Assembly (NCBI GenBank): GCA_024691265.1
Contig: JAILNT010000111.1
Span: 1-9,024 of the forward strand
Source of the DNA: Treponema sp.
GTDB taxonomy: Bacteria > Spirochaetota > Spirochaetia > Treponematales > Treponemataceae
DNA: 9,024 nt
Direction: 5' to 3'
In this document: positions 1 through 6,808 of the stretch, piece after piece
Numbering within the stretch: the first letter of the stretch is position 1
Layout of the letters: every line of letters starts with the position of its first letter
Program-made: the position numbers and the translations under genes
The notes under the pieces: generated by a model
Database searches by the model: none
The model's input: the letters and a program-made list of their open reading frames with translations, nothing else
Told to the model about the DNA's origin: nothing

Positions 1-18
1 TGTAGAGCGTTCCGCCCG

Positions 19-1053
19 CTATACAGCAGCTCTTTTGATTGCATCATAAAGCTGATAAAGAACACATTTATCTTCTTCTGTAGCATTAGTAGATTTAAAA
101 GCTGCTGGAGCATGCAAAAATGAATCTAATTGAATTAAAGAAAGCTCTTTCATATCAAGCAATTCTTTTGCAAATGCTGAAGAAAAAAGCCCTTCTCTAC
201 CTGCACACTGAATAACTTCAAGAGCAAGAGGACCAAGATAAGCCCCGGAACACTGTTTTTCAATCAAATGATAACCAGGTCTTGTTGTTTTACTATCCAT
301 TGCTTTATCAAAATCAGAGAGAGAAAGATAATTAAAATTACCAGATTCACACACTATAATCTGCTTATCAAGAATATCCTTTATACTAGGCTGGATATAA
401 GCAAGATTCATACCGGTTCCCAAAATAAAACCAATATATGAAGAATAAGCAAAGCCCTTATTCTTTAATGAAGCTCCAGCCAAAAGAGCTGCAACGGTAT
501 CATTAATCAAAGAAATACGGTCTATCTTCTTCCAGCCATGAGAAAGTAAAGCCTCTTTCAAAGAAGCTCCAACTTTACAGCCACAAACTTCAGGAGCCTT
601 TACCCCTTTAGAAAAAGAATTAACTATACAATCCCCATCAGAAGTAATAGTCATACTGTAAGAAAAGCAGAAACCTATTTTTGTAGCCTTATCTTTTAGA
701 TGTTCAAGATTAAAGGCAATCTGGTCAAAAAATTCTTTTTTAGATAATTCCCTGTCAACAGCCGGCATAGCACACTTTTCCATATCAGAAATAGAAGGAA
801 TGCCATTTTCATCAAAAGATACAAGACAAGACCTGAAATTTGTTCCGCCTGCATCAATAACAATCACACTTTCGTTCTTTAATGAAGCTTCTGGAGGAAG
901 CATATAAGTGCGAATCATTTCTTGTCCTTTATGGACTCCTGTGTTTTTAAGCTCATAGTCCATATCATACAAAACAGCTTCCACCACATCATTAATGTTC
1001 AGACTAACAGGAAAATTGTGCCTAGACAAAAATGCATTTATTTTTTTGTTCAT
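19..1053 (-). CDS. hxk: Hexokinase (eukaryote-like), truncated at the C-terminus
   Basis: ATP-dependent hexokinase of the eukaryotic-type fold, which phosphorylates glucose and related hexoses in the cytoplasm. Motifs seen in order: phosphate-binding DAGGTNFR (67-74), FCFSYSM (128-134) matching the FSFP region, SKG (148-150), the catalytic NDT with Asp185 as likely base, GTGMN (212-216), ESGNF (236-240), and PGYHLIEKQCSGAYLG (259-274), where Glu265 corresponds to the conserved sugar-binding Glu. The ATG at 1053 follows GAGGT (1062-1066) at good spacing. The protein is 344 residues, whereas the family is usually about 440. It ends KRAAV-TAG just where the conserved RAA helix begins, so the last roughly 100 residues, including the adenosine-binding DGS and GSG motifs, are absent. 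A one-base shift gives YSGRNAL, which would continue that helix plausibly, so a frameshift or sequencing indel is likely. Family assignment is firm; whether the product is active is not. Confidence 0.88.
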   Translation of the reverse strand: MNKKINAFLSRHNFPVSLNINDVVEAVLYDMDYELKNTGVHKGQEMIRTYMLPPEASLKNESVIVIDAGGTNFRSCLVSFDENGIPSISDMEKCAMPAVDRELSKKEFFDQIAFNLEHLKDKATKIGFCFSYSMTITSDGDCIVNSFSKGVKAPEVCGCKVGASLKEALLSHGWKKIDRISLINDTVAALLAGASLKNKGFAYSSYIGFILGTGMNLAYIQPSIKDILDKQIIVCESGNFNYLSLSDFDKAMDSKTTRPGYHLIEKQCSGAYLGPLALEVIQCAGREGLFSSAFAKELLDMKELSLIQLDSFLHAPAAFKSTNATEEDKCVLYQLYDAIKRAAV

Positions 1054-1075
1054 TTTTCTAACCTCGCAGTTATAC

Positions 1076-1104
1076 AGTATAAGCCCAGCTTCTTATATAC
1101 GCAA
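1076..1104 (-). promoter_or_regulatory. Candidate sigma-70-type promoter of the hexokinase gene
   Basis: On the minus strand a TTGCGT box (1104-1099, 3 of 6 matches to TTGACA) is separated by exactly 17 bases from TATACT (1081-1076, 5 of 6 matches to TATAAT). Transcription would begin near 1069, just ahead of the GAGGT ribosome site, leaving a leader of about 16 bases. It lies downstream of a terminator for the preceding operon, which fits an independent promoter. The weak -35 box keeps confidence moderate. Confidence 0.5.
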
Positions 1105-1145
1105 AAGTTTTTTTCCTTAATTTTTACTTAAACCATTTTTTTTAT

Positions 1146-1193
1146 AAAAAACAAAAGGGATACACTTCTTCTGTGACAAAAAAAATGTATCCC
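1146..1193 (-). terminator. Rho-independent terminator at the end of the GH43 operon
   Basis: On the minus strand, GGGATACA (1193-1186) pairs perfectly with TGTATCCC (1164-1157). Inside it, seven T residues pair with GAAGAAG using four A-U and three G-U pairs, extending the stem to about 15 base pairs with a loop of about 7. The stem is followed by TTTTGTTTTTT (1156-1146). The T-tract is present only in the minus-strand direction, so it ends transcription coming from the glycosidase genes, 44 bases after their stop codon, and separates the hexokinase from them. Confidence 0.8.
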
Positions 1194-1237
1194 AGCTAGG
1201 AGGTTATATGAACATCTTTTACAATGCTATATACTAA

Positions 1238-2779
1238 TTAATATTTCATATTGAAATAATCAAAATCTGCAGGAATTCTCGAACCACAGCCACCATTATT
1301 TGCATATATACCGGTTAAAGTTCCTGTATGCCGTTTTCTTTCAGAAGGAACTCCTTCATCACTAAGAAAACTACAATTATCAATTTCACCAGCTTTTTTC
1401 CAGTCTTTTCCATCAAAACTATAAAAAAAGCTTCTCTTTTGACCATTTACAGAAACTTTAAGAAAAACTGTTTTATCAGGAATATCCTCAATTATAGATA
1501 CAATTTTTTCACCTTCATTCTTGTTATAAACAAGATAAAGTTTTCTTCCTGCCTCATAACACACACTAAATCTTATATAAGTTGTAGTGCTGTAGTAGCA
1601 GGTTAATCCAGCTTGTTCACCATCTTTACTAGGATAAAAATCAACAGCTGTTTCAGCTTCAAATTTATGTTCTCTTTCCCTTTTCAAAAGAGTATTTTTA
1701 GCCCTTCTTTCTGCTAAACTACCATCTCTTGTCCAAATACGCAAAAAGCCCTTTCTTTCTTTTAATGATAAAGTTCCATAATCAGGATTACGAACAAACT
1801 CCCAATCTTTACAAAGCTCATCATCATCAAAATTATCCTCATCATTCTCTGGATATTCCACAAAAGCAAGATTCGGAGCTATATTTTCAAGGCTTGGACC
1901 TTTACCATTGTTTATCTTAAACCAACCGTCAGAAGTCCATTCAACAGGGTCAAAAGCCGTTTCCCGTCCACAGGTTGTAAACTTACCTTCATTAGGTCTA
2001 CCGCAAAGATAATAACACCACCATTTTCCATCTTGCGACTGAACTAATTTACCATGTCCAGACCTTTGTATAGGAGAAGAAGCATCAAACTGCCTCATAA
2101 CAGGATTATAGGGACTATTTTCATAAGGTCCTCTAAGATTTCTTGAACGGGCAACATTTATTCCATGACCATAGCCTGTCCCCCCTTCTGCAACCATAGC
2201 ATAATAATAGCCATCTTTATAGAAAATATGAGGTCCTTCGCTACATCTTTCACCAGTTCCAGCCCAGGCAACTTCAAGTTTTCCAACAACTTTCGTTAAA
2301 TCTTTAGAAAGCTCTATTATCTTAGCACCGGCTGCAATAACCATATAAGGAGTGCCATCAATATCAACAAAAAGACTCGGATCTATATCATCAACTTCAA
2401 GCCATGAAGGAGCCGAATAAGGACCTTCAGCCTTATCACTTGAAACTATTAGCTGACGACGCAGTACATTATTATCACGCTTTCCATCACCAGCAAGTCT
2501 TAAAGTTGCAATGATATAAAACTTACCATTGATATACTCAATATCCGGTGCCCATATTCCATGACTATCAGGAATATCAGACAAATCAAGATATTTAGAA
2601 TCAACAACAGCATGCCCTATAGTTTCCCAATGAACCATGTCCTTAGAATGTGATATAGGAATCGCTGGAAAATATTGAAATGAAGAATTAACCATGTAAT
2701 AATCATCACCAACCCTAATTACAGATGGGTCAGGATAAAATCCCCTTCTCACAGGATTATTATAAATCCAATTAGCCAT
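1238..2779 (-). CDS. Glycoside hydrolase family 43, XynB-type beta-xylosidase / alpha-L-arabinofuranosidase
   Basis: Probable cytoplasmic exo-glycosidase releasing xylose or arabinose from imported xylan oligosaccharides by inversion. The N-terminal five-bladed propeller (about 5-310) carries the GH43 triad: base Asp17 in YPDPSV, Asp133 in DIDPSLF, and acid Glu181 in SEGPHIF. SHGIWAPDI (72-80) is also typical. Residues about 316-513 form the beta-sandwich C2 domain of XynB enzymes, with NPDYG, GFLRIW, AGLTCYY, FFYSFDGKDW, LSDEG and the closing ADFDYF. At 513 residues it is close to the roughly 535 of characterised XynB proteins, and looks intact. There is no signal peptide. The frame is open 18 codons further up, to 2833, but the AGGAGA site 7 bases before the ATG at 2779 fixes the start there. 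It is the last gene of the operon, 54 bases after the other GH43 gene. The family is certain; xylosidase versus arabinofuranosidase cannot be decided from the sequence. Confidence 0.93.
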   Translation of the reverse strand: MANWIYNNPVRRGFYPDPSVIRVGDDYYMVNSSFQYFPAIPISHSKDMVHWETIGHAVVDSKYLDLSDIPDSHGIWAPDIEYINGKFYIIATLRLAGDGKRDNNVLRRQLIVSSDKAEGPYSAPSWLEVDDIDPSLFVDIDGTPYMVIAAGAKIIELSKDLTKVVGKLEVAWAGTGERCSEGPHIFYKDGYYYAMVAEGGTGYGHGINVARSRNLRGPYENSPYNPVMRQFDASSPIQRSGHGKLVQSQDGKWWCYYLCGRPNEGKFTTCGRETAFDPVEWTSDGWFKINNGKGPSLENIAPNLAFVEYPENDEDNFDDDELCKDWEFVRNPDYGTLSLKERKGFLRIWTRDGSLAERRAKNTLLKREREHKFEAETAVDFYPSKDGEQAGLTCYYSTTTYIRFSVCYEAGRKLYLVYNKNEGEKIVSIIEDIPDKTVFLKVSVNGQKRSFFYSFDGKDWKKAGEIDNCSFLSDEGVPSERKRHTGTLTGIYANNGGCGSRIPADFDYFNMKY

Positions 2780-2786
2780 TATTAAA

Positions 2787-2792
2787 TCTCCT
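2787..2792 (-). promoter_or_regulatory. Ribosome binding site deciding the XynB-type GH43 start
   Basis: AGGAGA on the minus strand, 7 bases before the ATG at 2779. The longer alternative start at 2833 would begin immediately after the stop of the preceding gene, adds 18 residues unlike the family, and lacks a comparable site. Confidence 0.85.
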
Positions 2793-2833
2793 AAAACTTT
2801 TATACTATTAAAACAATACCTAATTTGAAACAA

Positions 2834-4411
2834 TTATTTACTTTTAGGCATTACCTTTACAGATTTTACGATTACAGAACCCTTTTTTCCCTGAGCAAAA
2901 ACTGCAATCTTACAGCCAACCCAATGGTCACTTCCAGGTTTATAAGCTTCTTTTTCACTCTTTATAACATTTCCATCAATATTCAAAGAAAAATCACAAC
3001 AGCATTCACTAGGACATTCTGAATCAGCCATTCCAGAAGAAACTTTTTCCTTATCAGGAGCAAGACTATTACAATTAATAATGAATTTTACAGAATCTTT
3101 ATTCTGTATAAAACATTTTTTTATAACAACAGACTTTTCAACTCGCTTTTCACTATCATAAGAATCTGTGAAAGACTCAATATAATTAAGGCAAGGTTCA
3201 TTATCAATAATTTTAATTTCCATGCCTGCATACTGTCCGCCTAAAAATAAAACTCCTGCCCTTTCATCTTCTTTCAAGCCTGAAATATCCATTTCAATTT
3301 CAGCCGTAAAATCTTCATATACTATTTTTTCACTCAAAACATTAGGCAAATTCCACAAAGAGCCTTTATCAGCATTTTTACACAAAAGACACAAACCTTT
3401 TTCACTTCTTTTTAAAACATAAGCTTCTGCTTTTACATTTGCCTGCCATTGCCACTGCAAGCCGTATTCACCATTATCAAAATCATCATTAACTTCATTT
3501 GCTGCAATACCAGGTAAAGCAGTAGAACAAGGAGAAAGATTTACTTCAAAAGAATCTTCTGGTTCTGCATTTTCTTCTGTTCCCATGAAAACAAGGTCGT
3601 CTTTCCAAATAGCACGTTCAAGCAAAATTACTCGCCCATAAACACCTCTGTCTTGAAAATGCAAAAAATACCAGTCTCCATTTGGAGTATCAACCAAACC
3701 ACCCTGATGAGGTCCGTTTATATGGCTTTTACCTTGTGAAAGTACAATATGCTCTTCATAAGGGCCCATAATATTATTAGCTTTCAAAAGAGTTTGCCAG
3801 CCTTGTTTTACACCACCCGCTGGAGCTGCAATATAATAAAAACCATTTCTAAAATATACTTTAGGACCTTCTATTGTAGGCTGACTAATTTCTCCATCAA
3901 AAATGAAGCTATCTTCACCTATAGCATCTAAACTCTCTGGATTTACTTCAAAGATACCAATCTTACTCTTAAAACCTATTCTACTTTTAGCATAAGCATG
4001 TACAATATAAGCTTTACCATCTTTATCCCAAAAAGGACAAGGATCTATAAAACCACAGGCTTTTCTAACACATCTTAAAGAAGTCCAGCCATCATAAAAA
4101 TTATCGCTTTCTGTAACAAATATACCTTCATCAGGAAGCCCGACAACAATAATAAACTTACCATTATGATAACGAAGTGAAGGTGCCCACACCCCTTTAG
4201 AATGTCTAGGTTCATTAAACTGTGGCATTGGAATATTTTTAGCTGCATAGCCTACAAGATTCCAATGCACTAAATCTTTAGATACAAGAAGCGGCAGTCC
4301 TGGCGTAAAATGAAAACTTGATGCTGTCATGTAATAAGTATCATTTACACGAATTACATCAGGGTCAGAATAGTCTGACAAAATTATTGGATTTTTAGCA
4401 AGAACTGCCAT
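2834..4411 (-). CDS. Glycoside hydrolase family 43 protein, probable beta-xylosidase/arabinofuranosidase (second, divergent copy)
   Basis: Second GH43 enzyme, 525 residues, with no signal peptide and so probably cytoplasmic. The propeller (about 7-280) shows base Asp16 in SDPDVI, Asp123 in FIDPCPF and acid Glu181 in IEGPKVY, plus GVWAP (73-77) and HQGGLVDTPNGDWYFLHFQD (235-254), a stretch typical of the GH43_12-like group. The C-terminal sandwich begins near NDDFDN (308-313) and keeps LQWQWQAN, LWNLPNVLSEK and RAGVLFLGGQYAG, but its later part is atypical. Residues about 448-475 form a polar insertion with four cysteines (466, 470-472). The ATG at 4411 follows AAGAGG (4425-4420) with 8 bases between. 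It lies 29 bases after the binding-protein gene and upstream of the other GH43 gene. The two differ too much to be a recent duplication, so they probably cleave different linkages or side chains. Exact substrate is unknown. Confidence 0.9.
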   Translation of the reverse strand: MAVLAKNPIILSDYSDPDVIRVNDTYYMTASSFHFTPGLPLLVSKDLVHWNLVGYAAKNIPMPQFNEPRHSKGVWAPSLRYHNGKFIIVVGLPDEGIFVTESDNFYDGWTSLRCVRKACGFIDPCPFWDKDGKAYIVHAYAKSRIGFKSKIGIFEVNPESLDAIGEDSFIFDGEISQPTIEGPKVYFRNGFYYIAAPAGGVKQGWQTLLKANNIMGPYEEHIVLSQGKSHINGPHQGGLVDTPNGDWYFLHFQDRGVYGRVILLERAIWKDDLVFMGTEENAEPEDSFEVNLSPCSTALPGIAANEVNDDFDNGEYGLQWQWQANVKAEAYVLKRSEKGLCLLCKNADKGSLWNLPNVLSEKIVYEDFTAEIEMDISGLKEDERAGVLFLGGQYAGMEIKIIDNEPCLNYIESFTDSYDSEKRVEKSVVIKKCFIQNKDSVKFIINCNSLAPDKEKVSSGMADSECPSECCCDFSLNIDGNVIKSEKEAYKPGSDHWVGCKIAVFAQGKKGSVIVKSVKVMPKSK

Positions 4412-4440
4412 TTTATATACCTCTTGTAAATTAAATTATA

Positions 4441-5889
4441 TTATTGAGCATTAAATTCACTAAGAACTTCATCAATGCCAAGGGCGTTAGCTTCTGTACG
4501 ATACTTGTTCATACCGTCTTCAACAGACATTACGCCCATAACAACTTTAGCAAGAACTTCCTGTCTTAGCAATTTCAAATCCGAACTGATTTTTACATAT
4601 TTCCGTGATGTTGGTAAAATAGGAAGCTGTACATACTTATGATTCAAATCTTCAATTGATTTATTGAAAATATAAGAATGATCCATCTTTTTATCAGTAA
4701 CTTTCAAAGGAGTAACAGAAAGAACTGGGTCAACAAAAGCTTTAAGCTGTAATTCTTTAGGATTTGTACTTAAAGGAAGTGGCTGTAAATGGTCTCCAAC
4801 CTGCTTCCAGTGCTGATTTTCAACACCACTCTGGAACAATACCTGTCCTTCTCCACCATCGTTTTTATATTCCATAAAGTATTTAAAAATCTGAGCAACC
4901 TGTGCAGGAGTGCGATTAGAAGGAATACACCAAACACTAGGAGTAACACGATAATAATAAGACTCATTGATAATCTTCATAGACTCAACTTTAGAATCTG
5001 GAGCATTTGGCTGAAGTCTCTTTGTTAGAGTATCACCCCACATACCAGCCCAATAAGTAAACACGCCAACGGTTCCGCTGTACCATTCATCACGACAAGT
5101 AGAAGTTTTATTAGTAACAACTTCCATGTCGATTAAACCTTCTTTATATGCATCTTGAAGTCTGTGTAAAGCTGCTGTCATATTATCAGCAGACATACCA
5201 TCAATCCATTTACCATCTTTTTTAACAAAATCAGGCTTAGCATCTTGATAGAATTCTCTTAAATACTGGTCTTCAAACAAGCCAGGAGCAGTAAATGGAA
5301 CTTTACATTCAGGAATCTTATCACGGAAAGCACGGAGCATTTCTATAAATTCATTATAAGTTGTAGGCTGCTTTAATCCTAACCTATCAAGCCAATCCTG
5401 TCTTACATAAGAAACAGTTCCATTAGGTCTTTCCTTTGGAATACCATAATAACGACCATTAATAGCAATACTATCCCATATCTGCTTATCAACAGTTTTT
5501 GAAAGTTCAGATTTTGCAATATAATCTGTTAAATCTGTAACAGCACCCTGTTTTACAAATGCTGCAAACCTGTCGCCTGATAAATCAAAAACATCAGCAA
5601 CTTCACCAGAAGCAAAAGCCAAGTCAAGAAGCTGGGCATATTCATTGTTTGAAACAATGTTAAGATTCATTTTGATACCGGTAAGACGTTCAAATTCTTT
5701 TGCCCAATCATCAGTACCATTTTCTTTCTTCATACCGTCATGAATCATCCAGGTTATTTCAGCCGGTTTTTGAACCTCTGCAGATGCAGCAGAAGAAGCT
5801 TCATCTTTCTTTGTGCCACAAGATGTCATCATGGCAACAATTCCAGAAACAGAAACTGCTACTGCCATTCCTTTTTTAATTTTCATCAT
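4441..5889 (-). CDS. Sugar ABC transporter solute-binding lipoprotein (LplA/YtcQ type)
   Basis: Surface-anchored binding protein of an oligosaccharide ABC importer, 482 residues. It has a lipoprotein signal: MMKIKKG, a hydrophobic stretch (8-20), and Cys24 in MTSC, a looser lipobox than LxxC in enterics but normal for spirochaetes. A Ser/Ala/Glu-rich linker (29-43) precedes the family 1 binding fold starting at ITWMIHDG (45-52). Typical marks are GEVADVFDLSGD (95-106), YYGIPKERPNG (147-157), VRQDWLDRLGL (162-172) and a C-terminal EEVL-like region. AGGAGG (5901-5896) stands 6 bases before the ATG at 5889 and 9 before a second ATG at 5886. The frame is open up to 5943, but those 18 extra residues would bury the signal peptide. 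It follows the two permease genes and precedes two GH43 genes, so the likely ligand is a xylan-type oligosaccharide. The ligand is inferred from context only. Confidence 0.92.
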   Translation of the reverse strand: MMKIKKGMAVAVSVSGIVAMMTSCGTKKDEASSAASAEVQKPAEITWMIHDGMKKENGTDDWAKEFERLTGIKMNLNIVSNNEYAQLLDLAFASGEVADVFDLSGDRFAAFVKQGAVTDLTDYIAKSELSKTVDKQIWDSIAINGRYYGIPKERPNGTVSYVRQDWLDRLGLKQPTTYNEFIEMLRAFRDKIPECKVPFTAPGLFEDQYLREFYQDAKPDFVKKDGKWIDGMSADNMTAALHRLQDAYKEGLIDMEVVTNKTSTCRDEWYSGTVGVFTYWAGMWGDTLTKRLQPNAPDSKVESMKIINESYYYRVTPSVWCIPSNRTPAQVAQIFKYFMEYKNDGGEGQVLFQSGVENQHWKQVGDHLQPLPLSTNPKELQLKAFVDPVLSVTPLKVTDKKMDHSYIFNKSIEDLNHKYVQLPILPTSRKYVKISSDLKLLRQEVLAKVVMGVMSVEDGMNKYRTEANALGIDEVLSEFNAQ

Positions 5890-5895
5890 ATATTT

Positions 5896-5901
5896 CCTCC
5901 T
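5896..5901 (-). promoter_or_regulatory. Strong ribosome binding site of the binding-protein gene
   Basis: Perfect AGGAGG, 6 bases before the ATG at 5889. It is the best ribosome site in the window, fitting the usual need for more binding protein than permease. It also fixes the start, so that the lipoprotein signal is at the N-terminus. Confidence 0.88.
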
Positions 5902-5905
5902 ATAT

Positions 5906-5937
5906 GATTTATAAAATATAAAATTAATTATAAAATC
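5906..5937 (-). promoter_or_regulatory. AU-rich dyad with a TATAAT box ahead of the binding-protein gene
   Basis: The 55-base gap between permease and binding-protein genes is almost pure A/T. On the minus strand GATTT-T-ATAA pairs with TTAT-AAATC (one bulged T, loop of about 13), and the left arm contains a perfect TATAAT (5932-5927). No acceptable -35 box stands 16-18 bases upstream. It could be an internal promoter, a weak mRNA-stabilising or processing hairpin, or only compositional bias. Confidence 0.3.
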
Positions 5938-5944
5938 TACCAAA

Positions 5945-6808
5945 TTATTCTTTTACAGCACCAATAGTTACGCCCTTCACAAAATACTTCTGAAGCCATG
6001 GATAAATAAGAAGGAAAGGAAGGACAACAACTACAACAACTGCACTTTTTAACATTTCCTCTGAAGCTGTAATAACAGTACCTGAAATACCATCAGAAAG
6101 AATAAGCTCACGAACTTTTACCTGGAAATTTGTCATTTCAGGCTTTGTAATATACAAAATAAAGTTCATATAGTTATTCCACATGCTAACAGCGATAAAC
6201 AACCCTACAGAAGCTAAAGCCGGTTTTGAAAGAGGCAAAACAATCTTAAAGAAAATTCCCATAGGACTGCAGCCGTCCATTTCAGCAGCTTCATAAAGAG
6301 TTGACGGGATACTTTCAAAAAAGCTTTTCATCAAAATAATGTTATAAGCACTTAAACCAACCGGAAGAATTACAGCAAGATAGTTATTCATCAAACCAAT
6401 CTTTTTTATTGTAAGATAAGTTGGAATTAAACCACCTGAAAAAAGCATTGTAATAAAAATCATATTTACAAGAACTTTATGTCCAGGCATTTCTTTCTGT
6501 AAGATTACATAACCGGCTAAAGTGGTTAAAAACAAGCCTACAGCAGTTCCTGTTACCGTAGTAAATACAGAAACAACAAATGGTAAATAAAGATATTTAT
6601 TACTGAATATAGACTGGTATGCAACAAAATCAATCTTACGGGGAATAAGACGAAGTCCATAAGAAGTAGGGTCTAAAGAATCAACAAGAACTTTTATAAG
6701 AGGTACAATCATTGCACACATAGTCAAAGTCAAAAAAATATAGGTACAAATTACAAATATAGTTCTTGCCCTATATCCTTTTCTAAAAGAAAGCTTTTCC
6801 TGCATCAT
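5945..6808 (-). CDS. Sugar ABC transporter permease, YtcP/AraQ (LplC) type
   Basis: One of two inner-membrane permease subunits of a CUT1-type carbohydrate importer, 287 residues, full length. It has about six hydrophobic segments (near 17-42, 75-102, 112-131, 142-160, 195-218 and 255-272). The ATPase-contacting EAA loop is present as YEAAEMDG (172-179) followed by FKIVLPLSKP (187-196). The C-terminus KYFVKGVTIGAVKE (274-287) is diagnostic of this subgroup. The ATG at 6808 overlaps the stop of the upstream permease gene as ATGA, indicating translational coupling; AGGAG (6823-6819) lies 10 bases upstream. A second ATG follows at once at 6805, further from the site. It is followed after 55 bases by the binding-protein gene. 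Confidence 0.95.
   Translation of the reverse strand: MMQEKLSFRKGYRARTIFVICTYIFLTLTMCAMIVPLIKVLVDSLDPTSYGLRLIPRKIDFVAYQSIFSNKYLYLPFVVSVFTTVTGTAVGLFLTTLAGYVILQKEMPGHKVLVNMIFITMLFSGGLIPTYLTIKKIGLMNNYLAVILPVGLSAYNIILMKSFFESIPSTLYEAAEMDGCSPMGIFFKIVLPLSKPALASVGLFIAVSMWNNYMNFILYITKPEMTNFQVKVRELILSDGISGTVITASEEMLKSAVVVVVVLPFLLIYPWLQKYFVKGVTIGAVKE

Noticed and set aside
922..1131. Plus-strand reading frame of 69 codons across the hexokinase 5' end, and similar plus-strand frames over the GH43 and binding-protein genes
   Set aside because: These are opposite-strand shadows of well-supported minus-strand genes, with no ribosome sites or recognisable protein features.
1208..1237. Plus-strand AGGAGG (1198-1203) followed after 4 bases by a 9-codon reading frame, MNIFYNAIY
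   Set aside because: The spacing is tight, the peptide is tiny, there is no plus-strand promoter nearby, and the region is explained as the 3' UTR and terminator of the minus-strand operon.
2780..2833. 18-residue upstream extension of the XynB-type GH43 reading frame
   Set aside because: It begins immediately after the previous stop without a ribosome site, while AGGAGA precedes the ATG at 2779, which matches the family's N-terminus.
2780..2833. Repeated ATTGTTT, 17 bases apart, in the gap between the two GH43 genes
   Set aside because: Short, A/T-rich and imperfect beyond 7 bases; no promoter with acceptable boxes could be built from it.
5890..5943. 18-residue upstream extension of the binding-protein frame
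   Set aside because: It would place residues before the lipoprotein signal peptide; the perfect AGGAGG sits directly before the ATG at 5889.
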